From YC2-FULL-38-9 sp964629635 (GTDB taxonomy: Bacteria > Patescibacteriota > Microgenomatia > UBA1406 > GWC2-37-13): a DNA stretch of 64,000 bases. A program made the translations under genes and the position numbers. The notes beneath the pieces were generated by a model that saw nothing but the letters and a program-made list of their open reading frames with translations, had not been told where the DNA came from and ran no database searches. The stretch covers positions 186,001 through 250,000 of the forward strand of contig CAZVQS010000002.1 of the NCBI GenBank assembly GCA_964629635.1. Reading direction: 5' to 3'. Below, piece by piece: positions 17,738 through 26,095 of the stretch; within the stretch, counting starts at the first letter, position 1; each line of letters opens with the position of its first letter.

Positions 17738-18842
17738 CCTGAAGTATTTTTAACGTGCCTGCCGCGCAAGTATCCCAGGAGAACTGTTTGATCCGCTTCC
17801 TGCCTTTGCGCACGAGTTCGCTCCTCAGTTTTTTGTCCCCATAGAGCAGTTTCAGCTTGTCCGCGAGATCGCGGTAGTCGGCCGGATCGAAATACAGTGC
17901 GGCCTCCCCACCGACTTCCGGGAGGCTTGAGGAAAACGAGGAGACGACGGGGGTGCCGTTGCTCATAGCCTCAAGCACCGGTATGCCGAACCCTTCGTAA
18001 AACGAAGGGAGCGCGAAACAAAACGCTTTGCGGTACAGGTATACAAGCTCCTCGTCGGTAACGTATCCGGTAAAAATTATTTTGTTTTCCAGGTATTCCT
18101 TTTTAGCTTCCTTGAATATCTGGTCGAATAGCCATCCCTTCTTGCCGGTTATGACCAGGGAGAGTTCGGGATTGGTTTTCTGGAGAAGAGAAAAAGCGCG
18201 TATGAGCGTGATAATGTTTTTCCGGGGCTGGATGGTGCCGACATATAGGATGTAGGGAGGCGTGATTTTCCCGTCGACTTCATCCATTGTTTTGGGCACG
18301 TCCGTGTCGTCGATCTCTTTTTCGAATCCGTTGTAGACAACCTCTATTTTTTTCTCCGGGATTTTGTAAAAACTCATGACGTCTTTTTTCGTGGTTTTGG
18401 AAACGGTGATGATCTTAGATGCTTTGCGGATGGAATAGTTCGTCCAGTTCTTGAGCTGATAGAGATCCCGCTTGAGGAATTCGTCCGGATAATGGAGATA
18501 TGCCACGTCATGGATTGTGACGACCGTCGGGCACGGACAAAAACGGGGAGCGTAATGGGCGGGTGAAAAGAATACGTCAATGCGTTCGCGCGAGAACGCG
18601 TTTTTCAGAAGCGCGAGGGGAAGGAATACCTGGGACCACATGAAAGATCCCCGTACGACTTCATATTTAAAAAACTCCGTTTCATCAGGCAGATCGTTGT
18701 GGGGAGGGTTCTTGAGGTACACGATGAACCTGAGGGAGGGGGAGGCATGCTCCTTGAAATAGTAGAGCTGTTTTAATGTATATACCGACACGCCTACTTT
18801 TTCCCGGACATTTGCCTCGTTGCCGTCAACGCCGATGATCAT
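17715..18842 (-). CDS. GT4-family glycosyltransferase
   Basis: The 375-residue GT-B glycosyltransferase starts MIIGVDGNEA, a form common in mannosyltransferase-like GT4 enzymes. It carries TIHDVAYLHYP, the donor-site stretch LYVGTIQPRKNI and the ExxxxxxE element in SFYEGFGIPVLEAM. It is closely similar in layout to the next gene upstream (18853-19959), suggesting an old duplication. It probably adds one sugar of the surface glycan built by this operon. Confidence 0.9.
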   Translation of the reverse strand: MIIGVDGNEANVREKVGVSVYTLKQLYYFKEHASPSLRFIVYLKNPPHNDLPDETEFFKYEVVRGSFMWSQVFLPLALLKNAFSRERIDVFFSPAHYAPRFCPCPTVVTIHDVAYLHYPDEFLKRDLYQLKNWTNYSIRKASKIITVSKTTKKDVMSFYKIPEKKIEVVYNGFEKEIDDTDVPKTMDEVDGKITPPYILYVGTIQPRKNIITLIRAFSLLQKTNPELSLVITGKKGWLFDQIFKEAKKEYLENKIIFTGYVTDEELVYLYRKAFCFALPSFYEGFGIPVLEAMSNGTPVVSSFSSSLPEVGGEAALYFDPADYRDLADKLKLLYGDKKLRSELVRKGRKRIKQFSWDTCAAGTLKILQDVPHGEP

Positions 18843-18852
18843 GGATCGTTAT

Positions 18853-19959
18853 TCAACTGGTAACCGAGTTTTCGAGAATGCGCATCATAGTTTCATAATA
18901 CCGCTTCCAGCGGTATTTCCCGCTTTTTATTATACCCTTTTTTTTCAGTTCGGAGCGCAGTAATGCATTTTCCGTAAGCTCGTCCATGGCTTTTGATATG
19001 CTCCCCATTTCAAGGGGATCGAAAAGGAGTGCGGCACCCTCCCCGATTTCCCGCAGGGACGAAACGTTTGATGTCGCAACAGCCGCTCCCGCCCTCATCG
19101 CTTCAACAACCGGGTACCCGAACCCTTCATACAGGGACGGATACATGAAAAACAGGCAGGAAGCATAGAGGTTGGCGAGCTCCGTATCAGTTACGTAATT
19201 GAGGAACCGGATATTTTTTGTTTCGGATTTATGTTTGGTGACCGCGCTGTCCCATCCCTGCGGCCCTACGACAACCAGCTGGAGATTGCCGCGCTTCTTT
19301 GAGGAGAACGCTTCGATGAGTTTCCCGATGTTTTTGCGCGGTTCGATTTTACCGACCGTCAGGACAAAGGGGCGGTCAAGCCCGTGCCGTTTCAGGGTGT
19401 CGCCGGCGGGTTCCCGCACCGGCATTTCCCCGAGTCCCGGATAATTTACATGAATGCGGGATGCGTCTATGCCCAAAAGTTCCGTTATGTCACGTTTTGT
19501 CGACTCGGAATCCGCGAAAATTATTCTGCTTTCTTTCTTTACCCACTTCATCCGTTCCCTCTGGGTTTGCCGGATAACCGGATGGACGGTATCGGGATAG
19601 CGCAGATAGACGAGATCATGGATGACGGTGGCTTTTTTCATGCGCGAGGGCGCCTCCGTCCAGTCGGAGGTGATAAACCAGTCCAGGGACCCGGTCAATT
19701 TCTCGATTTTCATGCGGTGTATGTTGTTCCAGAGGAAGGACAGTGCGGTAGGCGGGAGTTTCAATTCGATGATGCGGTGGCCTGACTTTGAAATGAGGGA
19801 CCGAATGTCGCTGCTGAGCGTCCGCCGCAGGGACGAATAGAAAAATACCCATTCATGCGTTTTTTCCTGATCAATGATGGTCCGGGTGAGGCCGTTTACG
19901 AAACGCCCCACTCCCGTGCCTTCATATGCGATTTGGGAGATATCTATGCCTATTTTCAT
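18853..19959 (-). CDS. GT4-family glycosyltransferase
   Basis: The 368-residue GT4 enzyme begins MKIGIDISQIAYEGTGVGRF and contains VIHDLVYLRYP, LTVGKIEPRKNIGKLI and SLYEGFGYPVVEAM. The ATG at 19959 is chosen over an in-frame TTG three codons upstream, which leaves a five-base gap to the preceding gene's stop. Strong similarity of motif order to the neighbour at 17715-18842 indicates paralogy. Donor and acceptor are unknown. Confidence 0.9.
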   Translation of the reverse strand: MKIGIDISQIAYEGTGVGRFVNGLTRTIIDQEKTHEWVFFYSSLRRTLSSDIRSLISKSGHRIIELKLPPTALSFLWNNIHRMKIEKLTGSLDWFITSDWTEAPSRMKKATVIHDLVYLRYPDTVHPVIRQTQRERMKWVKKESRIIFADSESTKRDITELLGIDASRIHVNYPGLGEMPVREPAGDTLKRHGLDRPFVLTVGKIEPRKNIGKLIEAFSSKKRGNLQLVVVGPQGWDSAVTKHKSETKNIRFLNYVTDTELANLYASCLFFMYPSLYEGFGYPVVEAMRAGAAVATSNVSSLREIGEGAALLFDPLEMGSISKAMDELTENALLRSELKKKGIIKSGKYRWKRYYETMMRILENSVTS

Positions 19960-19964
19960 CTGAA

Positions 19965-21164
19965 TCAAGCTTTTTTTATACGCTGGTATGCGATTTCCAG
20001 CTGTGTCGCGATTTTTTTCCAGTTGTATTTTTCCTTCACGAGCTCGAAAGCGTTTTTGCGGATACGTTCGTACATGTCCGGGGAGCTGAGGATCCGTTTG
20101 ATTTCCCTGACAAATTCGCGCGGGGTGTTGGCGATGAGGACATGGCTTCCGTGATGTACGTCAAGCCCTTCAATGCCGGTTTGGGTGGTAACGATGGGAA
20201 GGCCGCTTGACATGGCGGCAAGTATTTTAAGGCGGGTTCCTCCGGGTCCGAATATGGGTGCGACAAAAAGATTAGCCTCCTGATATGCTCTTTTCATGGT
20301 GTCCGAATCGTTCGGGTCAATGTCCATGATGCGGACGCCCTGCATGTCCTCAAGCTGCAGCTTGTTGCGTGCGTTCTGGCCTGCGATAAGGATTTCCACA
20401 TCCGGGATCGCTTTGCGCAAATCCGGATAAATATGGGTGATGAGGTATTTTGCCGCCTCCGTATTCTGGAGCCAGAAAAAGTTGCCGACAAACAGAAGTA
20501 CGGGTTTTTTCAGCGACTTGGGTTTGAGTGTTTTGGCGATCATTTCCTCTCCCGCCCCGTTGGGGATGATCACCGGTTTGATGCTCGGTTCAAGCTGCGA
20601 TATCTGCCTGCGATCCGATTCCGATACGGCTCCGACCAGAAAGGCTTTGCGCCAGTAGAACCGCTCCCAGAATTTGAGCTTGATGATATCGAGCCAGAAC
20701 AGGAACCGGATGAGAAACGGCAGCGAGTTCACGTAATGCTGGTAGACCTTGAATTCGATGGTCTGCTCGACAAGAAGAATCGGTATGTCCGTTTCCACGA
20801 TATGGGGCATGATGTAAAAAGTTTCGGCATGGATAGCATCGAAGTGCTCTTTGGCAATGAGCGTTTTGAGGGTGGTACTTGCCTGGGATGAAAAATTACG
20901 TACGATGAGAAACGGATTGAGCGAGAATATGGAATTGAAAATATTATTGAACTGCCAGGGCCTCTCAGGCCGTTTGCACAGGTACACTTCCTTGCAGTAC
21001 GGTTTGAGGTAGGGCAGGTACTTCTTTTCCTCGTCGTTTTTGTACAGGGCAATCAGGGTGATTTCGTTTTTTGCGCGCAGGTATTTGAGAAGGTTCAGTG
21101 TCCGGATCTGGCCGCCTGAGGCGGGAGGATACGGCAGGTAGGGAGTCAGCATGAGAATCTTCAT
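19965..21164 (-). CDS. GT4-family glycosyltransferase
   Basis: The 399-residue GT4 enzyme has the N-terminal nucleotide/acceptor region LTPYLPYPPASGGQIRTLNL, resembling the exopolysaccharide-type transferase subgroup. The donor half contains LLFVGNFFWLQNTEAA and the motif PIFGPGGTRLKILAAMSSG with the expected acidic position replaced by Thr/Arg-rich sequence. A four-base overlap (ATGA) joins it to the GT39-type gene upstream. It belongs to the surface-glycan operon. Confidence 0.88.
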   Translation of the reverse strand: MKILMLTPYLPYPPASGGQIRTLNLLKYLRAKNEITLIALYKNDEEKKYLPYLKPYCKEVYLCKRPERPWQFNNIFNSIFSLNPFLIVRNFSSQASTTLKTLIAKEHFDAIHAETFYIMPHIVETDIPILLVEQTIEFKVYQHYVNSLPFLIRFLFWLDIIKLKFWERFYWRKAFLVGAVSESDRRQISQLEPSIKPVIIPNGAGEEMIAKTLKPKSLKKPVLLFVGNFFWLQNTEAAKYLITHIYPDLRKAIPDVEILIAGQNARNKLQLEDMQGVRIMDIDPNDSDTMKRAYQEANLFVAPIFGPGGTRLKILAAMSSGLPIVTTQTGIEGLDVHHGSHVLIANTPREFVREIKRILSSPDMYERIRKNAFELVKEKYNWKKIATQLEIAYQRIKKA

Positions 21165-22618
21165 AGCTTGAACAGGGCAAACTGCTTATTTTCAAAAAGC
21201 AATCCGTACTCTCCCTTTTCCTTGAGTTCCCCGATGATTTCCTGCTTGTCCGTCATGTAATACGAATACCCGTCGCTCTTGAGCTGCTCAATCGTCTTGT
21301 AGAGCATAGGGGCTCCCTTGCGGTCGGCAAGATACAGGAGGGTCGTGTCACCGAGGCGGTCGGTAATGATCTTGTCTTCCTTGTCGGTGAACGCGTTGAG
21401 GATGCGGGCCATGTGGTTCAAGTCCTCCGGATAGGTGTAAAAGTCCTTCACGCGGTAATACCATGAAAACGATACGGAAAGCGCGATCGCAAAAAGTATG
21501 GCCGGAACCGTAAACAGCGGAGAGAGGAACCGTTTACGTTCATGGAAAACGAGGGCGATGCCGATCCCGGCAAACATGGCAAGCGGCGCGATAATCACCG
21601 TCTGGTAATATTCGTGCTGTACGTTGCCGCCCTGGAATACGAACACATACGCGAATGCCGACGCGAGGATGCTGTGGAGAAGCAGGTTTTTCATGCGGGC
21701 AAATGCGCCGTATATGAAAAATCCGGTGAGGAGCCCTCCGAAGATCATAACATTGATGCGTTCATAGAATATCCAGCGGAAAAAAGCCGGTTTCATAAAA
21801 ATCTGGCGTTGTCCCTCAAACGTATTGACGCTCGTTATAAGCCAGTCGCTTGACGGAATCCCTTCCGGAAACCTGAGGATAAAATATCTCCAGAGAACAA
21901 GGGGAAGAAGAGAGATGATGAAGTACAGATAAAAACCGGGCCTGCGCAGGAACGCGAAACCGTAACGGGCAACGAACAGATAAAACAGGGGGAGCCCATA
22001 GAATATGACGGTCGGCTTCACAAGCACCGCAGCGGCGAAACAAACGACTGAAAGAGCATAGGAAAGCCATAACTTTGTGCCGGTACCGTGGCGCCACCGG
22101 TAGAGAAAAAACAGGGACAGGAATACGAAACCGAGAGCGGTTGTTTCGGGAAGCACAACGCGGGAAAAAAACACCGAACTGGGAAGTATCGAGTAGAGGA
22201 ACGAGCCCGCAATGGCGGCGGTGCGTCCGTTTTCCTTCAAAAGCAGATAGTACATGACGGCTGCGGTAGCGAGCGAAAAGAGTATCGTAACGATTCGTCC
22301 CCACATTTCGATCCGCATGACCGGGGCGATTTTAAAGAGAGCCGCGAACATCGCGTTATAGAGGGGGAATTCCACATACCGAAGTCCGTTGGGATTTTCG
22401 CGGCCGGACTGGATGCTTGAGAGGTCATCGTAGGTAGGCCTCAGCAGGTTGAAACCGCCCCGTACGAAATTGCGGGCTACCGCGGCCGTATCCGCCTGCC
22501 TCCATGAATGGAAATCAGTCAGCGGCGCATCGATCCGGTAGAGCCGCAGGGCAAGACCGAGCATGAGAATCAAACCCAAGATGATACCGTCCGTTTTCCT
22601 GAAGTGTTTTTTTTCCAT
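21161..22618 (-). CDS. Integral-membrane GT39-type (PMT/ArnT-like) glycosyltransferase
   Basis: The 485-residue protein has about ten membrane segments and a short soluble C-terminal region. The N-terminus carries the RLYRIDAPLTDF and HSWRQADTAAVARNF motifs of the first external loop, which in this superfamily holds the catalytic acidic residue. Such enzymes use polyprenyl-phosphate sugars as donors at the outer membrane face. It could modify a glycan, a lipid or secreted protein. It lies between the O-antigen ligase-like gene and the GT4 genes. Confidence 0.82.
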   Translation of the reverse strand: MEKKHFRKTDGIILGLILMLGLALRLYRIDAPLTDFHSWRQADTAAVARNFVRGGFNLLRPTYDDLSSIQSGRENPNGLRYVEFPLYNAMFAALFKIAPVMRIEMWGRIVTILFSLATAAVMYYLLLKENGRTAAIAGSFLYSILPSSVFFSRVVLPETTALGFVFLSLFFLYRWRHGTGTKLWLSYALSVVCFAAAVLVKPTVIFYGLPLFYLFVARYGFAFLRRPGFYLYFIISLLPLVLWRYFILRFPEGIPSSDWLITSVNTFEGQRQIFMKPAFFRWIFYERINVMIFGGLLTGFFIYGAFARMKNLLLHSILASAFAYVFVFQGGNVQHEYYQTVIIAPLAMFAGIGIALVFHERKRFLSPLFTVPAILFAIALSVSFSWYYRVKDFYTYPEDLNHMARILNAFTDKEDKIITDRLGDTTLLYLADRKGAPMLYKTIEQLKSDGYSYYMTDKQEIIGELKEKGEYGLLFENKQFALFKL

Positions 22619-22619
22619 A

Positions 22620-24182
22620 TCATCTTTTTTTTGTCCGTACGGCTTGTTTTTTCACAGCCGGCTGAGGCGTTTGCCTGAGGCCGGTGTATCCCATGTACAA
22701 CCCGAGTATCATCCAGAAATTGTAGGCAATCTTGGATGCCTCGAATACATCTATATACGTTGCGTTGATGAGGAGCCCAAAGATCGAAAAGAGCAGTCCC
22801 CACAAAAGTATTTTTTCGGTGTTCTCCTTCTGCCGTACGGTCATCCATACGTCCTTTGCGACCAAAAACAGGATCGCAAGAAAGCTCAGGGTGCCAAAAA
22901 GCCCGAATTCGCCAAGCCACCGCAGAAAGTCGTTGTCGGTTGCTTCGGTGATTGATGAGGGACCCTTGCCGAGTATCGGGTTTTTGAGGAACGCCTTGAT
23001 GGCGCGCGGCCATTCGACCTGGAGGCGGGTGGCAAACGATATGTCCGGGAGTACGGTTGTGACCACCTTCAGGTTCTTGAACTGCTCGTCAACGAGCCGG
23101 TCCTCCTCTTCCTTCGTGAGAGTTTTTCCGGCCAGGCGCGCCTCTTCACGCACCTGGTCGCGGATATTGGCAAGAGCGTCGGCCGCATCCTTCTTGTTGA
23201 GCGTCACCCCGGAGGATACATCGACCGCCTGGCTGACTACGCCTTCCTTATTCACCACATAATCGCCGACCGGAAGTTCATCCGGCTTGAGGCGTCTCGG
23301 CACGGTGGTCTGGCCGGTTGTCTTGTCGATAAAAATCTGCTTCTGCTGAAACGTCCGGGTGAGGCGGCTTGTCAGGTTGCCCGAGGTGAGGGTGAGCCCG
23401 ACGGTAAGGACCGCTACCACGAAAAACATACGAAACTTGCGCATGAAAAGGAGAAACATGAGCGTTGAGACCACATATGCCCCGTATGAGACGCGGGAGG
23501 CCGTCAAAACCAGCGAGAAAAGGGCGATGAAAAACGTGAGGAAGTACCACCATTTGAGCCTGAAGTAGAAAAAGGATGCAAGGATAATGGGCATCATAAA
23601 GACGATATATGCCGCAAGGTCATAATGGCCCCCGAATGTTGAGGAAATGCGTGCGTTCGCGTCCAGAACCAGGATATACCCTTTCGCGTATTCCGGGTTC
23701 ATGGTCTGGACCGCGGGCCAGCCGAGGAACTTCTGCCCGATGCCGTATGCACCGACGAGGAACAGCACAAATATCACTACGTTCAGGTAAAAAAGGAAGT
23801 CTTTTTTGGTCCGAATGGATGACGCGAAGATGAAGAACATGGCCATATATTCGACGCGCCGCAGCGAGTGGAGGAGTCCGAGGTGCTTGAAAATAATGGT
23901 TTTCTGCACAAAGTATCCCCAGAGAAACGATGCGAATACCGCACCCCAGAATATGAGGAACGGTATGACGAACTTCCGGTGCAGGGTGATTTTCCTTCTC
24001 AAAAGCTGCACGACGAATACGATGGCCAGGGCTGCGACATACACGTCTTCGAGCCGAATCGCGATATACGTGTAGTTGATCATTTTCAAGGGAAGTTTCG
24101 GATACAGGGGGATGAGGAAAATGTAACCGACGCACAGGATTTTAATGAGATTAGTGTCGAGCCACTTTAAGAGCTTCTTCAT
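22620..24182 (-). CDS. O-antigen ligase/polymerase-like membrane protein (Wzy/WaaL family)
   Basis: The 520-residue protein has roughly ten membrane segments and one long extracytoplasmic loop (about residues 270-410) before the last segments, the topology of WaaL/Wzy. The conserved arginine is present in LTASRVSYGAY (R230), and GKGPSS with the DNDFLRWLGEFG segment fits the end of the large loop. The loop is unusually charged (Lys/Glu-rich near 325-365). Such proteins join a lipid-linked glycan to an acceptor or polymerise repeat units. It is coupled to the GT39 gene (one base between them). Ligase versus polymerase cannot be decided. Confidence 0.8.
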   Translation of the reverse strand: MKKLLKWLDTNLIKILCVGYIFLIPLYPKLPLKMINYTYIAIRLEDVYVAALAIVFVVQLLRRKITLHRKFVIPFLIFWGAVFASFLWGYFVQKTIIFKHLGLLHSLRRVEYMAMFFIFASSIRTKKDFLFYLNVVIFVLFLVGAYGIGQKFLGWPAVQTMNPEYAKGYILVLDANARISSTFGGHYDLAAYIVFMMPIILASFFYFRLKWWYFLTFFIALFSLVLTASRVSYGAYVVSTLMFLLFMRKFRMFFVVAVLTVGLTLTSGNLTSRLTRTFQQKQIFIDKTTGQTTVPRRLKPDELPVGDYVVNKEGVVSQAVDVSSGVTLNKKDAADALANIRDQVREEARLAGKTLTKEEEDRLVDEQFKNLKVVTTVLPDISFATRLQVEWPRAIKAFLKNPILGKGPSSITEATDNDFLRWLGEFGLFGTLSFLAILFLVAKDVWMTVRQKENTEKILLWGLLFSIFGLLINATYIDVFEASKIAYNFWMILGLYMGYTGLRQTPQPAVKKQAVRTKKR

Positions 24183-25032
24183 AAGTCGTTTTCAGGTAAC
24201 CGTTGCCGGTTATGTAACCTATAATAATGGAAACCAACGCTTTTAATTGTAACATAAATTTGAGGCACAATAGCTCCACTCTCGAATAGTGCTTCCGGTA
24301 GAAAAAGAGAAAGCCGCGGTACACCTGGAGGATGGGATATGTTTTGTTGCTTGATGCGGAGCCGAGATGGATGATGCGCGCATGCGGGTAAAAATAGGTG
24401 CGGTATCCTGCCTGTTTCGCGCGGTACAGCAGGTCGACCTCGTCCATATACATGAAAATTCCCTCGTCAAAACCGTGTATCCGGTCGTAGTATTCACGCC
24501 TGGTGAGGATGCAGGCGCCGGATACCCAATCCACTTTCCTGAGCGTGTCAGGGCTCATGCGGGTGAGGCCCCAGTGGTCCCCCTTGAGAAACAGCGCTCC
24601 GAACACCACGGGCAATGTATAGAAGGGTGCGGCTGACGGCTGGGGGGACATGTCGCGATTGAAAAGCTTTGCGCCCAGGAAATGGATATCCGGATTGCTG
24701 CGGTACATGCGGAACATGTCGGCGACTGCGTCGTCCAGCACGACCGTATCGGAATTGAGAAGCAGGATATGTGTCCCGCGGGAAAGTTTAACTGCCTGGT
24801 TGTTTGCCCGTGCGAACCCCACGTTTTCGCGGTTCATGACCGGACGGATGCCGGGATAGTTTTTCAAGAGTTCGGGAGAACTGTCTTTCGAAGCGTTATC
24901 AACGACGATGATTTCCCAGGAGAAATCCGCGTTCTTCAGGGAGACGGTGAGGGAATCGAGGCAGTTTTTCGTGATTTCCCTGGTATTATATGAAATGATT
25001 ATGACCGATAAATCCACTGATTTGGAGCCCAT
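24151..25032 (-). CDS. GT2-family glycosyltransferase (rhamnosyltransferase-like)
   Basis: From the ATG at 25032 the protein is 293 residues. It opens LSVIIISYNTRE, followed by the GT-A motifs VVDNASKDSSPELL, the DxD-like LLLNSDTVV, and GFDEGIFMYMDEVDLLYR, which matches rhamnosyl/galactofuranosyltransferase-like GT2 enzymes. Starts further upstream would run into the tRNA gene, so they are rejected. It is the first gene of the minus-strand glycan operon and overlaps the O-antigen ligase-like gene by 32 bases. A C-terminal hydrophobic stretch may tether it to the membrane. Confidence 0.9.
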   Translation of the reverse strand: MGSKSVDLSVIIISYNTREITKNCLDSLTVSLKNADFSWEIIVVDNASKDSSPELLKNYPGIRPVMNRENVGFARANNQAVKLSRGTHILLLNSDTVVLDDAVADMFRMYRSNPDIHFLGAKLFNRDMSPQPSAAPFYTLPVVFGALFLKGDHWGLTRMSPDTLRKVDWVSGACILTRREYYDRIHGFDEGIFMYMDEVDLLYRAKQAGYRTYFYPHARIIHLGSASSNKTYPILQVYRGFLFFYRKHYSRVELLCLKFMLQLKALVSIIIGYITGNGYLKTTYEEALKVARH

Positions 25033-25035
25033 ATA

Positions 25036-25051
25036 TTGTATAATTATACAA
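25036..25051. promoter_or_regulatory. Perfect 16-base palindrome in the glycan-operon promoter region
   Basis: TTGTATAATTATACAA is a perfect palindrome and contains TATAAT on both strands. On the minus strand the TATAAT is ten bases before the GT2 ATG, the same spacing as at lon and rpsO. On the plus strand it could serve the tRNA gene 55 bases downstream. Convincing -35 hexamers are not visible. It may be a bidirectional -10 element, an operator, or both. Confidence 0.45.
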
Positions 25052-25105
25052 AACTGATCAGATTCCCGGTGGATTTCGGGTAACGGGCAGTTTTTTTCGG
25101 TTCCT

Positions 25106-25177
25106 GCCATCGTAGCTCAGTGGTAGAGCACACGTTTCATAAGCGTTAGGTCACAGGTTCGAATCCTGTCGATGGCA
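25106..25177 (+). tRNA. tRNA with CAT anticodon (elongator Met, or Ile2)
   Basis: A 72-base cloverleaf: 7-bp acceptor stem GCCATCG/CGATGGC, D-stem GCTC/GAGC, anticodon loop TTCATAA, T-stem ACAGG/CCTGT with loop TTCGAAT, and discriminator A at 25177. The anticodon is CAT. A fully paired acceptor stem and no run of G-C pairs in the anticodon stem exclude the initiator. A lysidine-modified tRNA-Ile cannot be ruled out. The first pair of the anticodon stem (C-T) is mismatched. The 3' end reads CCC, so CCA is not encoded and must be added. Confidence 0.93.
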
Positions 25178-25198
25178 CCCGCGACACGCCTCCCTTTG

Positions 25199-25774
25199 TT
25201 ATTCTGCAGGTTTATTCTTGAGGATCGAATACACGACCAGGCGATGGGAGTAATTTGAAGCGTTCGAATCGAATATTCCGTCGCAGGTAATAAGATTGAG
25301 CCGGGGGATCGGATCGTTGCCGAAAACCTGGACAATGGGAAAGTCGGCATCGGAGTATATTTTCCTGTCGTATACGAGAAACGTGAATGTTTTGCCGTTT
25401 TCCGAGGTCACGGTCAGCTCGTCGCCGATTTTCAGCTCCGACAGGCGGTAGAATACGGAGGGACCGGTGGGGGTATCAAGATGTCCGTCTATGACGGCGT
25501 TACCGGGCTCCCCCGGTTTTGTGCCGAGGTTATACCAGGCGGTATTCGTATCGATTGAAGGCGTTGCCATCCTTCCGAGGCTGTCCATGCCGACGCTTTC
25601 AACCGGCGCGTCAACGCCTATTGCCGGAATGGACAGCCGGAGCGGTACCGGTACCGTCGGAGTAACGGTGGGCACTATCTCCACATACGGGATCTGTGTC
25701 CGGTTCGGGAGACTTGCCTGAGTTACCCCTGCCAGGATGAATCCTGCGACAATGAAAATCAACCCGCTTTTCAT
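25199..25774 (-). CDS. Sortase family transpeptidase
   Basis: The 191-residue protein has one N-terminal membrane segment (residues ~4-20), a Pro/Thr/Val linker (~33-45) and a sortase beta-barrel. All three catalytic residues are present: H98 in VIDGHLDT, C164 in LITCDG and R178 in SHRLVVYS. Small size and the GHLDT motif resemble class E/F sortases. Sortases cut a C-terminal sorting signal on secreted proteins and join them to the envelope. Directly upstream on the same strand is a tiny secreted Thr/Pro-rich protein, a candidate substrate or partner. Confidence 0.88.
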   Translation of the reverse strand: MKSGLIFIVAGFILAGVTQASLPNRTQIPYVEIVPTVTPTVPVPLRLSIPAIGVDAPVESVGMDSLGRMATPSIDTNTAWYNLGTKPGEPGNAVIDGHLDTPTGPSVFYRLSELKIGDELTVTSENGKTFTFLVYDRKIYSDADFPIVQVFGNDPIPRLNLITCDGIFDSNASNYSHRLVVYSILKNKPAE

Positions 25775-25796
25775 AGGAACATAATTATACTATCCG

Positions 25797-25964
25797 TCAA
25801 AGGGCGCTTCCCCCGAGACCGGTAGCCGGCGCACGCGTGGGAAGGACATTACCCGGAGCGGTTGTCGGCGTACGCGTCGGCGATTGCGCAGATGCGAATC
25901 CGACGACCGCCACAGCCGCCACCATTATAAGCAGGCTGAAAAATACTGTTATATAAGCTCTCAT
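25797..25964 (-). CDS. Small secreted Thr/Pro-rich protein next to sortase
   Basis: The 55-residue protein has an N-terminal hydrophobic signal segment (residues ~4-24) with a likely cleavage after ASA, followed by a Thr/Pro-rich tail ending NVLPTRAPATGLGGSAL. The tail contains APATG, similar to an LPxTG-type signal, but without the usual hydrophobic stretch and positive end after it. The start at 25964 is fixed by a strong Shine-Dalgarno sequence six bases upstream, one of only two in the window. It is not a recognised family. Confidence 0.7.
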   Translation of the reverse strand: MRAYITVFFSLLIMVAAVAVVGFASAQSPTRTPTTAPGNVLPTRAPATGLGGSAL

Positions 25965-25970
25965 TCGTTT

Positions 25971-25980
25971 CACCTCCTTT
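25971..25980 (-). promoter_or_regulatory. Strong Shine-Dalgarno sequence of the small secreted protein
   Basis: On the minus strand AAAGGAGGTG ends six bases before the ATG at 25964. It is a near-perfect anti-16S match, rare here because most genes in the window have no recognisable ribosome-binding site. The only other copy (32093-32102) is before the amino-acid-binding protein and has the same AAAGGAGGTGAAA context. Confidence 0.85.
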
Positions 25981-26083
25981 CCTACTGAGAAACTGGTAAT
26001 TGTTTGTTTGTACGGATTCCATGCTATAAAACCAGGGCAAGCGGGGAATAACATCGTAATGATAAAAGGGTAAGATCTTCGGG

Positions 26084-26089
26084 TATAAT
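26084..26089 (+). promoter_or_regulatory. -10 box of the proline iminopeptidase gene, leaderless configuration
   Basis: A perfect TATAAT lies six bases (AAGGGC) before the ATG at 26096. No good -35 hexamer is seen. The spacing implies that the message starts at the ATG. Confidence 0.6.
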
Positions 26090-26095
26090 AAGGGC

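Noticed and set aside
25033..25110. Longer N-terminus for the GT2 glycosyltransferase
   Set aside because: It would run through the promoter palindrome and into the tRNA gene, and the residues are unlike GT2 proteins.
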